A program made the position numbers and the translations under genes. A stretch of DNA of 13,895 nucleotides from Planctomycetaceae bacterium (lineage in GTDB: Bacteria > Planctomycetota > Planctomycetia > Pirellulales > Pirellulaceae), in contig JABHUV010000354.1 of assembly GCA_018658605.1 (NCBI GenBank), positions 1-13,895 on the forward strand, in the 5' to 3' direction. Below are positions 6,235 through 13,668 of this stretch, one piece after another. Below the pieces are notes generated by a model, which ran no database searches, was not told the origin of the DNA, and was given only the letters and a program-made list of their open reading frames with translations. Within the stretch, counting starts at the first letter, position 1, and each line of letters begins with the position of its first letter.

Positions 6235-7472
6235 TGCAGGATCTCATAATTGAAAAACCATATCGATTTGTGCCACCCAGTAAATGTAAATTCATGTTAT
6301 GGGCTACATGTAAATTTAATTTGTTTCATTTCTGGCTGCGCCGCGCCGAAGGTATTTGTGAGTTTGAAGTGATCAACGCGGAGAAGATTGCCGATTCGAT
6401 TCGCGCAAAACATGGAATAGTGCTAGCAGGGAATCACTGTCGCAATGCGGACCCGATGGCGATTGGCGAGGTTGCTAAAGCGGTTGATTGTTATATCTAC
6501 AGCATGGCGAGTTGGCATCTGTTTAACCAGGATTGGTTCATGCGGTGGGCGATTCCACAATTGGGTGGTTTTAGTATTAACCGAGAAGGCGTGGATCGCG
6601 CGGCGCTTGAGTTTGCGATTAATACATTAACCACGGCAGAACGACCGTTAGTGATTTTTCCTGAAGGCTCGGTTTCACGTAGCAATGATTATTTGCACCC
6701 GTTCTTAGGCGGGACTGGTTTTATTGCACGATCAGCAGCTCGTCGGCGTAAAAAACAAGATGCTAATTTAAAGGTTGTCATCCATCCAATTGCATTTCGT
6801 TATCAGTTTATCGGTGATTTCGAAGAAGCCACACAGCATTCTTTGACTTTACTTGAGTCGCATCTCGAAGTGCCCGTAAAGGCTGATTTGCCACTGCTTG
6901 AACGGATCCGCTATGTGGCGAGTGGTTTGCTTGCGCAACGGGAGAAATCGTATCTTGGACAAGCGCAAGCGGGTGAATATTACGACCGCATTATGAAGCT
7001 TGCCCAAAGTATTCTGCAAACGCAGGAGAAAAAATGGAAAGGTGAGGTTCAGCAGGGGGATTTTGTGGCGCGGGCAAAAGCGCTGCGACCGTTGATGGTT
7101 CCTGATTTGGCCAACGGACTGCTTGATGAAGAAGAAGCAAGGGAACGTCGTCGAGATTTGTTTGATATCAACACAGTGCAGCAGCTTAGCTATTATCCAG
7201 TAGACTATATCGTACCGACTAATGGGCATTTGCCACGCGAACGTATCTTGGAAATGCTGGAGCGATTAGAAGAAGATTTATTGGACAAAGTGACTATTCC
7301 CCGCCGGTATAAATTGGTATTGGACGTATTGGATGCGGTCGAAGTACCGGCAGAAAAAGCTCCTCGCAATGAAGGTGATCCGTTAATGCAAGAGGTCGCT
7401 TCCGCATTGCAAGCTAGCTTGGATGTGTATTCACAAGCCGCCGAGTCCTATGTTGCGGATTCCGCTGTGTGA
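6234..7472 (+). CDS. PlsC-like lysophospholipid/glycerolipid acyltransferase
   Basis: This 412-residue protein of the 1-acylglycerol-3-phosphate acyltransferase superfamily would transfer an acyl group to a glycerolipid or related acceptor at the membrane. Catalytic motif I is H68-x4-D73 (GNHCRNAD), motif II is INREG (115-119), and motif III is FPEG (142-145), all intact. A hydrophobic stretch lies before motif I. The C-terminal half (about 200-412) is helical, charged and not recognised, making the protein longer than a typical PlsC of about 240-260 residues. The ATG at 6234 shares one base with the galE stop (TAATG), implying translational coupling. That pairing hints at a glycolipid or lipopolysaccharide role rather than bulk phospholipid synthesis, but the acceptor is not shown by sequence. 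Confidence 0.88.
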   Translation: MQDLIIEKPYRFVPPSKCKFMLWATCKFNLFHFWLRRAEGICEFEVINAEKIADSIRAKHGIVLAGNHCRNADPMAIGEVAKAVDCYIYSMASWHLFNQDWFMRWAIPQLGGFSINREGVDRAALEFAINTLTTAERPLVIFPEGSVSRSNDYLHPFLGGTGFIARSAARRRKKQDANLKVVIHPIAFRYQFIGDFEEATQHSLTLLESHLEVPVKADLPLLERIRYVASGLLAQREKSYLGQAQAGEYYDRIMKLAQSILQTQEKKWKGEVQQGDFVARAKALRPLMVPDLANGLLDEEEARERRRDLFDINTVQQLSYYPVDYIVPTNGHLPRERILEMLERLEEDLLDKVTIPRRYKLVLDVLDAVEVPAEKAPRNEGDPLMQEVASALQASLDVYSQAAESYVADSAV

Positions 7473-7566
7473 GTTTATCTGGTTTCGCAGTAGTGGATAA
7501 TTTCAGCCACAAATTTACCGGAATTTATACGAATATGAAAACTGGACGACTTGCGATAATTCTCAG

Positions 7567-7674
7567 ATGGGTTCAAAATTAGGAGTTGCAGCCACTGTTT
7601 GGTTCTTGTCGATATCTGCATACGTGTTTATATTTAGTTGTTTCACATTGAGTAAAATAAAAACGAAGGTTTGA
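7567..7674 (+). CDS. Possible 35-residue single-span membrane peptide upstream of rpmE
   Basis: ATG 7567 to TGA 7672-7674 encodes a 35-residue peptide. It has a hydrophobic stretch at about 6-28 (GVAATVWFLSISAYVFIFS) and a basic tail (KIKTKV), the shape of a small bacterial membrane protein. It ends 6 bases before the rpmE ATG, and the rpmE ribosome binding site lies inside it, so it could be a leader peptide. Against it: there is no Shine-Dalgarno sequence before the ATG, and a good promoter match for rpmE lies within it. No family is recognised. It may be chance. Confidence 0.2.
   Translation: MGSKLGVAATVWFLSISAYVFIFSCFTLSKIKTKV
7606..7634 (+). promoter_or_regulatory. Candidate promoter for rpmE
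   Basis: TTGTCG (7606-7611, four of six -35 bases) is followed, after a 17-base spacer, by TATATT (7629-7634, five of six -10 bases). Transcription would start about 40 bases before the rpmE ATG. The remainder of the 7473-7680 gap shows no strong terminator for the acyltransferase gene. Confidence 0.4.
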
Positions 7675-7680
7675 AGTATT

Positions 7681-7926
7681 ATGAAAGACGGCATACATCC
7701 CGATTACATTGAAACTGCAGTCAAATGTGGGTGTGGTAATAGCTTTACCACTCGCAGCACACGCAGCGAGTTGAAAATCGACATCTGTTCTAGTTGCCAT
7801 CCATTTTATACGGGCAAACTGAAGTTTATAGACGCAGCTGGTCGAATCGAGAAATTCCAAAGTAAATTTGCTGCCGGAACTTATGCCAGTTTGCAAACGC
7901 CCAAAAAAGGCAAGAAGAAAAAATAG
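7681..7926 (+). CDS. rpmE: 50S ribosomal protein L31 (zinc-binding form)
   Basis: This 81-residue protein of the large ribosomal subunit sits at the central protuberance and helps form bridges to the small subunit. It begins MKDGIHPDY, the L31 hallmark. It carries Cys16 and Cys18 (KCGCGN) plus Cys36 and Cys39 ([10 protein letters not shown]), the four zinc ligands of the C+ type, so it is not the zinc-independent paralogue. The end is very basic (PKKGKKKK). GAAGG lies about 10 bases before the ATG. It is followed after 140-180 bases by the release factor gene, an order seen in many bacteria, so the locus is a translation cluster. Confidence 0.97.
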   Translation: MKDGIHPDYIETAVKCGCGNSFTTRSTRSELKIDICSSCHPFYTGKLKFIDAAGRIEKFQSKFAAGTYASLQTPKKGKKKK

Positions 7927-8022
7927 CTTTCCAAATCAAAAATCAGTTCTGAGTGGTTGAGCAGCGGCTCTTGTCACCGGACTGTCGCATATCGCAGTGA
8001 TCGGTCTTGCCGGTTACTGCGT

Positions 8023-8050
8023 TTGTCATTTACGCTTTCAAGTAAATACT
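8023..8050 (+). promoter_or_regulatory. Weak candidate promoter for prfA
   Basis: TTGTCA (8023-8028) matches five of six -35 bases. After 16 bases, AATACT (8045-8050) matches four of six -10 bases. A start near 8057 leaves only about 10 bases before ATG 8067 but about 50 before TTG 8109, which favours the TTG start. The 7927-8066 gap otherwise holds only a 4-bp GAGC/GCTC stem, too weak to call. Confidence 0.25.
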
Positions 8051-8108
8051 TTGAATAGACATTAAGATGGAGGATGTAATTGTTCCTCCAAAACAAGGAA
8101 ACTGTGCT

Positions 8109-9185
8109 TTGCGCGAAATGCTTGACGAAAAGCTCACTCGATATGAAGAGTTAGAGCAAATGATGACTGACCCAGAGGTGCTCACTAATTCGAGCAAGTT
8201 GGCTGCCGTTGCCCGCGAGCATGGTCGCTTGGCAAAGCTAGCGACACTTTACCGCTCGTTCAAACTGATGCTCGATGAGATTGCCGAACTCAACGAAATG
8301 GCTGGTAGTAATGATCCAGATGAAAAAGAATTAGCAGCAATTGAGCTGCCCGAAATCAAAGAACGACGAGAATCTGCTTGGAACGATTTGCTAGAAATGA
8401 CGATCGGTGGCGATGACGCATCACGCAATCGTTGCGTGATGGAAATTCGTGCCGGAACAGGTGGCGATGAGGCAGCGTTGTTCGCACGTGATTTATATGA
8501 AATGTATAAGAAGCACAGTGAATATAAACGTTGGAAAGTTGAGGTCATTGAAGCCAGTCCAACGGAACTCGGCGGCTTCAAAGAAATCATGCTATCCTTT
8601 GACGGTGAAGGTGCTTTTCGTGAACTTGCTTATGAAAGTGGCGGACACCGTGTACAACGTGTTCCCGATACCGAAACCAAAGGTCGGATCCATACCTCTG
8701 CCGCGACCGTTGCTGTGTTGCCTGAGCCCGAAGAACTGGAAATTGATATTAAGTCGGACGACTATCGGAAAGATATTTTTCATGCGAGTGGCCCCGGCGG
8801 GCAACATGTTAATAAAACCGCATCAGCCGTCCGGTTGACTCACTTCGAAACAGGTATTGTCGTCTCGATGCAGGACGAAACAAGTCAACATAAGAACTTG
8901 GCCAAGGCGTTGAGAATTCTGCAGGCACGAGTCTACGAATTATTTCGTCAACAAGAGCATGAAAAGCGAGCGAGCGAGCGGCAGTCCCTCATTGGTTCAG
9001 GGGATCGAAGTCAACGTATTCGCACCTATAACTTTGCGGAAAACCGTGTGACGGATCATCGTATTAATGCCACGCTTTATAAGCTCGATCAGATTTTAGC
9101 GGGTAATCTGCAAATGTTGACCGACTTGTTGATTGATCATGATCGCAACCAACTACGGGAATCTATGGGTGCCCTAGATGACTGA
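8109..9185 (+). CDS. prfA: Peptide chain release factor 1
   Basis: RF1 reads UAA and UAG in the ribosomal A site and triggers release of the finished chain. I prefer the TTG at 8109: AAGGAA (8095-8100) lies 8 bases before it, the protein becomes 358 residues, close to the family norm, and begins MREMLDEKL. The upstream ATG at 8067 (372 residues) has no ribosome binding site and adds a tail without family character. From the TTG start, the codon-recognition tripeptide is P186-D-T188, the RF1-type PxT rather than RF2 SPF. The catalytic GGQ is at 230-232 in [11 protein letters not shown]. The RF1 end motif reads [11 protein letters not shown], with Ala-Glu where Pro-Gln is usual. It overlaps prmC, whose product methylates the GGQ glutamine. 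Confidence 0.95.
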   Translation: MREMLDEKLTRYEELEQMMTDPEVLTNSSKLAAVAREHGRLAKLATLYRSFKLMLDEIAELNEMAGSNDPDEKELAAIELPEIKERRESAWNDLLEMTIGGDDASRNRCVMEIRAGTGGDEAALFARDLYEMYKKHSEYKRWKVEVIEASPTELGGFKEIMLSFDGEGAFRELAYESGGHRVQRVPDTETKGRIHTSAATVAVLPEPEELEIDIKSDDYRKDIFHASGPGGQHVNKTASAVRLTHFETGIVVSMQDETSQHKNLAKALRILQARVYELFRQQEHEKRASERQSLIGSGDRSQRIRTYNFAENRVTDHRINATLYKLDQILAGNLQMLTDLLIDHDRNQLRESMGALDD

Positions 9186-10104
9186 TCAAGGAAGTCAGGC
9201 AAATCAGGTGGGCCACGAAACACAGTGGACCGTTCTGGCCTTGCTAGATTGGACCAAAAACTACCTCGAGAAAAACGACTCGCAGTCGCCACGGCTGGAT
9301 GCGGAAATACTGCTCGCTCACAGTATGCATTGCGAGCGAATTATGTTGTACACACGCTTCGATGAAATTGTTAGTGAAGCGGACCGTTTGCAATTTCGAG
9401 AATTGGTAAAACAACGAGCCAGTGGATGCCCCGTTGCCTACCTTGTTGGTTTCAAAGAGTTTTACTCGCTTCGATTTGATGTGTCCGAGCATGTATTAAT
9501 TCCTAGACCGGAAACGGAATTCCTTGTTATCGCTGTGCTTGATATTGTGAAGGAACATTTCAACTCCGATTCCAACGGGCAATCAATGCCATGTCATGTT
9601 GTCGATGTTGGTACTGGCAGCGGAGCTATTGCTATTACATTGGTTACGGAAATGTCACAAATTCAAGTAACTGCCGTTGATCTCTCAACTGCCGCATTAG
9701 AAGTTGCTCGGAAAAACGCTATTCGCCATGAAGTTAATGATCGAATTAAATTTGCAGAGCAGGATTTGTTAGCGGGGCCGAGTGACAACAAGTTTGACAT
9801 TGTTGTCAGCAATCCACCGTATGTTACTAGCGAAGAATACGCGACGTTAAGTCGAAATGTGCGAGAATACGAGCCGCAATTGGCATTAGAATCTGGCCCG
9901 ACTGGGATGGAATGTTATCAACGACTAGTGCCTCAGGCAGCAGCGCGACTCAACGACGGAGGTTGGCTTGTACTGGAAACCAGTCCAATGTTGATGGAGC
10001 AGTTGAAAATGCTGGTTGCTGAAAATGAGTTTGACGAGATTTCGACAGTAGCGGATCTTGCCGGTCATCCAAGAATTGTTATTGCGCGACGAGCCAACAG
10101 CTAG
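9178..10104 (+). CDS. prmC: Release factor glutamine methyltransferase
   Basis: PrmC (HemK) methylates the GGQ glutamine of release factors using S-adenosylmethionine. The protein has 308 residues, slightly longer than usual because of about 16 extra N-terminal residues before the helical substrate-binding domain (about 17-105). The linker signature IPRPETE is at 108-114. The SAM-binding glycine loop is [13 protein letters not shown] (141-153), with acidic Asp168 after the second strand. The catalytic NPPY is at 212-215, followed by the conserved [10 protein letters not shown] block. The ATG at 9178 overlaps the prfA stop by 8 bases, so enzyme and substrate are translationally linked. Its stop shares CTAG with the stop of the opposing aroC gene. 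Confidence 0.95.
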   Translation: MTDQGSQANQVGHETQWTVLALLDWTKNYLEKNDSQSPRLDAEILLAHSMHCERIMLYTRFDEIVSEADRLQFRELVKQRASGCPVAYLVGFKEFYSLRFDVSEHVLIPRPETEFLVIAVLDIVKEHFNSDSNGQSMPCHVVDVGTGSGAIAITLVTEMSQIQVTAVDLSTAALEVARKNAIRHEVNDRIKFAEQDLLAGPSDNKFDIVVSNPPYVTSEEYATLSRNVREYEPQLALESGPTGMECYQRLVPQAAARLNDGGWLVLETSPMLMEQLKMLVAENEFDEISTVADLAGHPRIVIARRANS

Positions 10105-11240
10105 CGTTGTTGGGCCATTTGCTGAAACAGGTCGTAGCGAGCTTTCATTTCGCTAATACTGTCATTACCAAACTTTTCACAGAAGGCCACCGCGACCTCA
10201 AAGGCTACGACGTTTTCGATGATAATCGCCGCAGCAGAAACGGCACACACATCGGACCGTTCGTAACTCGCCGTATCCGCTTGCTTAGTGTCCAGGTTGA
10301 TGCTTTCCAGTGGTTGCCGCAACGTACTGATCGGTTTCTTTGCCGCTCGTACAACCAAGCTTTGACCATTAGTCATACCTGCTTCAAGGCCACCTGCGTT
10401 ATTAGTGGGTCGTTGGAATCCGAGGCTAGGAGTATCTTTTTTATCAGCATTGTAAGTAATTGGGTCGTGGACTTGGGAGCCGGGACGGCGAGCGGCTTCG
10501 AATCCGAGTCCAATTTCCACTCCTTTGATGGCTTGCACGGCCATAACGGCTTGGGCGATGCGGCCATCTAGTTTGCGGTCCCATTGTGCATGCGTGCCGA
10601 GTCCAAAAGGTAATCCTGTAATGTGCACTTCGAGTATTCCGCCTAGCGTATCGCCTTGCTCTTCGGCTTGGTCGATCAACTTTTTGATCTCAGAGTCTTG
10701 CTCAGGGTTCAACGAATATACTTCGCTTTGTTCGCGTAGTGTTCGCCACTGTTGAATATCACCATCTTGTCTATGGATCTGTTGTCCTCCGAGTTCATCG
10801 ACAAACCCAATACACTCGATTTGGAACTCTGCTAAGATTTGCTTGGCGAGTGCTCCGGCAGCCACTCGAACGGCCGTTTCTCGTGCACTGGATCGTTCTA
10901 GCACATTTCGAATGGACCCGAGGAACTTTACAGCGCCGGTTAAATCGCCATGACCCGGGCGGGGTCGTTCAAGTTCTTTGAGTTTCTCAAGCTTGTAGTC
11001 GCGATTGATGACTTGTAGCGTAACGGGGCTCCCCATCGAAACATTTTTCCAAACACCAGTAAGCAACTCGACCTTATCGGTTTCAATTTTTTGTCGCCCA
11101 CCGCGCCCATAGCCGCCTTGTCGCATCCGTAAATCGTAATCGATTGAATCGGTATTGATTTCAATTCCAGCAGGAAATCCATCGACGACTGCTAATAATG
11201 TCTTGCCGTGAGATTCTCCGGCGGTCCAGTAACGCAACAT
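10101..11240 (-). CDS. aroC: Chorismate synthase
   Basis: AroC makes chorismate from 5-enolpyruvylshikimate 3-phosphate, the last shikimate step, using reduced FMN. The 379-residue protein has all main signatures: GESHG (8-12, His11), RQGGYGRGGR (40-49), RPGHGD (94-99, His97), RSSARETAVRVAAGA (116-130) and NNAGGLEAGMTNG (280-292). The C-terminal signature reads RSDVCAVSAAA (328-338), with Ser335 where the family usually has Pro; the rest is intact, so activity is expected. Both catalytic histidines are present. The ATG lies next to the first family residues (MLRYWTAGESHG), with only a purine-rich leader and no strong ribosome binding site. It faces prmC with a 4-base overlap and is divergent from the transporter gene. 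Confidence 0.96.
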   Translation of the reverse strand: MLRYWTAGESHGKTLLAVVDGFPAGIEINTDSIDYDLRMRQGGYGRGGRQKIETDKVELLTGVWKNVSMGSPVTLQVINRDYKLEKLKELERPRPGHGDLTGAVKFLGSIRNVLERSSARETAVRVAAGALAKQILAEFQIECIGFVDELGGQQIHRQDGDIQQWRTLREQSEVYSLNPEQDSEIKKLIDQAEEQGDTLGGILEVHITGLPFGLGTHAQWDRKLDGRIAQAVMAVQAIKGVEIGLGFEAARRPGSQVHDPITYNADKKDTPSLGFQRPTNNAGGLEAGMTNGQSLVVRAAKKPISTLRQPLESINLDTKQADTASYERSDVCAVSAAAIIIENVVAFEVAVAFCEKFGNDSISEMKARYDLFQQMAQQR

Positions 11241-11292
11241 GCTATTCTATTCTTTTCTATGGCGTATTGAGTGAATCAATAAAGGGTATCAT

Positions 11293-11316
11293 AAGTGCAA
11301 TACGATTAATGCACTT
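11293..11316. promoter_or_regulatory. Perfect 7-bp inverted repeat in the aroC/transporter divergent region
   Basis: AAGTGCA (11293-11299) and TGCACTT (11310-11316) are exact inverted copies separated by 10 bases, 17 bp from arm centre to arm centre, which is more than one helical turn. The dyad lies about 53 bases upstream of aroC and about 90 before the transporter. This position suits an operator for a dimeric regulator acting on one or both genes. It is not followed by a T-run in either direction, so a terminator is unlikely. No regulator gene is in the window. Confidence 0.35.
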
Positions 11317-11406
11317 GCAGCTTTCTATACAGTTTAACTAGCGTAGTAAAAATCGCATAGGTCGTTTAAAGTAGGCGGACAGGTGAAATAGGAGGTGTTT
11401 GTTAGT

Positions 11407-12420
11407 TTGACTCAAAGACCGGAAAGAGGAAGTGGCAGTTCATTGAAAGATTTTTTAGCTAAGAGATGGTTTTTATTATCTTTGGTTGTGGTGTTTGCAC
11501 TGGGATTAATTGTCCATGAAGAATGCGCAACTTGGGCCGACCACGAACCGTTTCGAAATGCCGTCGTGTTTACCGTTTTGTTTTTGATGGCTGCGTCGTT
11601 GAGTCTAAAAGCTCTCAGTTCAGGTATTCGCCGCCCCCGTGGGACGTTGTTGGCCGTCGTCATGAACTATGGCGCGCTTCCATTGATTTTGTGGGCGGTG
11701 ACATGTTTGCTTGGGAATCTTGAGTTTGAGGGGTTGAGAGGTGGATTGCTGGTGGTTGCCGTAACACCCTGCACTTTGGTATCCGCTGCGGTTTGGACTC
11801 GGCGAGCGGGAGGCAACGATAGTATCGCTATCATGGTTACCTTGATCACTAACCTACTTTGTTTTGTAATTGCGCCATTATGGTTACTATTTTTCTTTGG
11901 CAAGAATGTTGAGCTGAAAACGCCATTTAGCGAGATGGTGTTAAAACTGGGACTACTTGTTGTATTGCCGATGGTGCTGGCACAACTGACTCGGACGCAT
12001 CGCAGATGGGCAAATTGGGCCACAGATAATAAATCTACATTGGGAATCGCAGCACAGTGCGGTATTTTGACGATGGTGTTTTTGGGGTCAATAAAAGTTG
12101 GACCTGAGATGGTGGGAGAAAATGCGGGACATGCAATTGCCTTAATTGGGATCGCTTTGGCCGTGGTGTTGTTCGTGCATATCGTTGTCTTTTGGTTGGG
12201 TATCGCAATCGGCGGATGGCTTAAGCTCTCGCGCGCAGATGCGTTAGCTGTCGGATTCGCTGGCAGTCAGAAAACGTTGATGATTGGCCTGCTGATTTGC
12301 TTGGATCTAGAAGTGCTGGTCATTCCCATTGTGTTGTACCATGCTTCCCAGTTGATTGTTGATACTTTATTTGCCGATTATTTGAGAACTGCGAATGCTC
12401 ACAAATTGGATTGCAATTGA
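11407..12420 (+). CDS. Bile acid:sodium symporter-like (SBF-like) membrane transporter
   Basis: This polytopic inner-membrane protein has about nine or ten hydrophobic spans and about 337 residues, resembling the SBF-like branch of the bile acid:sodium symporter fold. Recognisable blocks are the span LLVVAVTPCTLVSAAVWTRR and, near the end, GFAGSQKTLMIGLLICL. These correspond to the two crossover regions that form the ion and substrate site in the fold. The substrate is unknown; an organic anion taken up with sodium is the family expectation. AGGAGG (11390-11395) overlaps the GTG at 11395, so the TTG at 11407, 11 bases downstream, is the better start. It is divergent from aroC and followed 2 bases later by an inverted repeat. 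The family call is firm; the role is not. Confidence 0.85.
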   Translation: MTQRPERGSGSSLKDFLAKRWFLLSLVVVFALGLIVHEECATWADHEPFRNAVVFTVLFLMAASLSLKALSSGIRRPRGTLLAVVMNYGALPLILWAVTCLLGNLEFEGLRGGLLVVAVTPCTLVSAAVWTRRAGGNDSIAIMVTLITNLLCFVIAPLWLLFFFGKNVELKTPFSEMVLKLGLLVVLPMVLAQLTRTHRRWANWATDNKSTLGIAAQCGILTMVFLGSIKVGPEMVGENAGHAIALIGIALAVVLFVHIVVFWLGIAIGGWLKLSRADALAVGFAGSQKTLMIGLLICLDLEVLVIPIVLYHASQLIVDTLFADYLRTANAHKLDCN

Positions 12421-12421
12421 A

Positions 12422-12469
12422 TTGTTGAGTTGAAATCTGCTATCTTACCTCAACAAAATTTGTCTTTTT
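12422..12469 (+). terminator. Candidate terminator after the SBF-like transporter
   Basis: TTGTTGAG (12422-12429) and CTCAACAA (12449-12456) form an exact 8-bp stem with a 19-base loop. They begin just after the TGA stop and are followed by AATTTGTCTTTTT. Position and T-rich tail fit an intrinsic terminator. The large loop and A/T-rich stem make it weaker than a classical one, and a regulatory dyad for the next gene is the alternative. Confidence 0.4.
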
Positions 12470-12488
12470 GATTTGGATTGTTTCACGG

Positions 12489-13634
12489 ATGAAGCATCGA
12501 ACCCAACGTTGGTTGAATCGACTCCTATTCTGTAGTTGTGTGTGCGTTCCTACACTGCTAATCGGCGGAACGATGTTGTTGCGTCATAGCGACGCGGGCC
12601 AACAACTGCTGGTGTCATGGTGGACAGATTCGTTGGAAATAGCGACTGCTAGTAGGGTAGAGATAGGGCGCGTTTACTTCATAAGTCCGGGTTGTTATGT
12701 GTTAGAAGACGTGTCGCTCAATGATCGTGAAACGGATCGCAATATTTTGCAGTGTGATCATCTACGAATAACTCGTGCACAAGACCAATGGGAACTGAAT
12801 CTACATTTCGCGCAAACGCCATATCAAAATCTCCACAATTGGCTGCAGTGGTGGAACGACCATGTCCTGCCTGTCAGTGAGGGGGAAAACACGACGATCA
12901 AGATCCAATCGCTAACGTTTGCCAAACAGACGGAACCACCCATCGTAAATTTTGTTGCTCAAATTATTCCCGGTAATCGATCTTCTAATGCATTGCTTAA
13001 TTTTGGCAACGACTTAACGAATCCAATCGCGATTGAAATAAAACGTTTTCATGAGTTTCCCGTCAAAACAAAGATCCTATTAGAAACTAATGGGCATCCT
13101 GTTTCAGCCAAACTGTTGGGCAGATTGCTACTCAAGGAATTCAGTTTCGGTGAAACGGCAACGTTCGTTGGGGCACTGGCTTTAGACACAGCTGTTGGTG
13201 TGCAGCAGCACATGCAATTTGATATGCAGGGCACGATGCACAATGTTGAATTGCAATCGCTGTTAGGTGGTTTGCAGGAGTCACCATTGAGTGGCCGCGT
13301 AACCGTTCAGATATCCCGTGCCATATTTCAAAATGATCGCTGGCTGCAACTCCAAGGTGTTCTGCAGGGCGGTGCTGGGCACGTGTCACGTGAATGGCTA
13401 CCAACGGCCGCGCGACAACTACAGCTACGTTGGCTGGGTGATCTACAGCAGTCGCAGATCCCTTTTCAATCGATGTACTGTGCCTTCAGTTGGAACCAGT
13501 CTAGTTTGTCATTGCGGGGCGAACTTGAGGGTGAACAGGCAGGCGCCATTCTGCGACACGCAAACGGGATAATCCTCGCCGAAAATCCCCAAGTCCTACA
13601 AGCGTCGGTATTACATGAAGTGTTGGCACGCTAA
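12489..13634 (+). CDS. Membrane-anchored envelope protein of unknown function, AsmA-like N terminus
   Basis: This protein has 381 residues from ATG 12489; an in-frame TTG at 12468 would add seven. A basic start (MKHRTQRWLNR) leads into one hydrophobic segment at about 12-31, so it is anchored in or exported across the inner membrane. The next part (SRVEIGRVYFISPGCYVLED, then VSLNDRE) has the alternating beta pattern seen at the start of AsmA/TamB-type proteins, and the rest is also predicted beta-rich with Trp/Gln-rich segments. It is shorter than AsmA proteins usually are and lacks a clear C-terminal domain. No catalytic motif is seen. The ATG has no good ribosome binding site. The AsmA link is a weak inference; a planctomycete-specific conserved protein is as likely. 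It converges on the ccsA-like gene 34 bases away. Confidence 0.65.
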   Translation: MKHRTQRWLNRLLFCSCVCVPTLLIGGTMLLRHSDAGQQLLVSWWTDSLEIATASRVEIGRVYFISPGCYVLEDVSLNDRETDRNILQCDHLRITRAQDQWELNLHFAQTPYQNLHNWLQWWNDHVLPVSEGENTTIKIQSLTFAKQTEPPIVNFVAQIIPGNRSSNALLNFGNDLTNPIAIEIKRFHEFPVKTKILLETNGHPVSAKLLGRLLLKEFSFGETATFVGALALDTAVGVQQHMQFDMQGTMHNVELQSLLGGLQESPLSGRVTVQISRAIFQNDRWLQLQGVLQGGAGHVSREWLPTAARQLQLRWLGDLQQSQIPFQSMYCAFSWNQSSLSLRGELEGEQAGAILRHANGIILAENPQVLQASVLHEVLAR

Positions 13635-13668
13635 GGGTAAATTGTTAGATAATGTGACTTTTTGTTGG

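Noticed and set aside
7511..7526. AAATT-TACCGG-AATTT inverted repeat after the acyltransferase
   Set aside because: The stem is only 5 bp, A/T-only and without a T-run, so it is too weak to call a terminator.
8249..8590. Minus-strand Ser-rich ORF within prfA
   Set aside because: It is the complement of conserved RF1 sequence and shows low-complexity composition typical of an antisense frame.
10107..10571. Plus-strand ORFs opposite aroC
   Set aside because: They are antisense to a chorismate synthase with all signatures intact, and their products look like random Ser/Arg/Cys-rich sequence.
11395..11397. GTG as start of the SBF-like transporter
   Set aside because: It overlaps the AGGAGG ribosome binding site; the TTG at 11407 is better placed.
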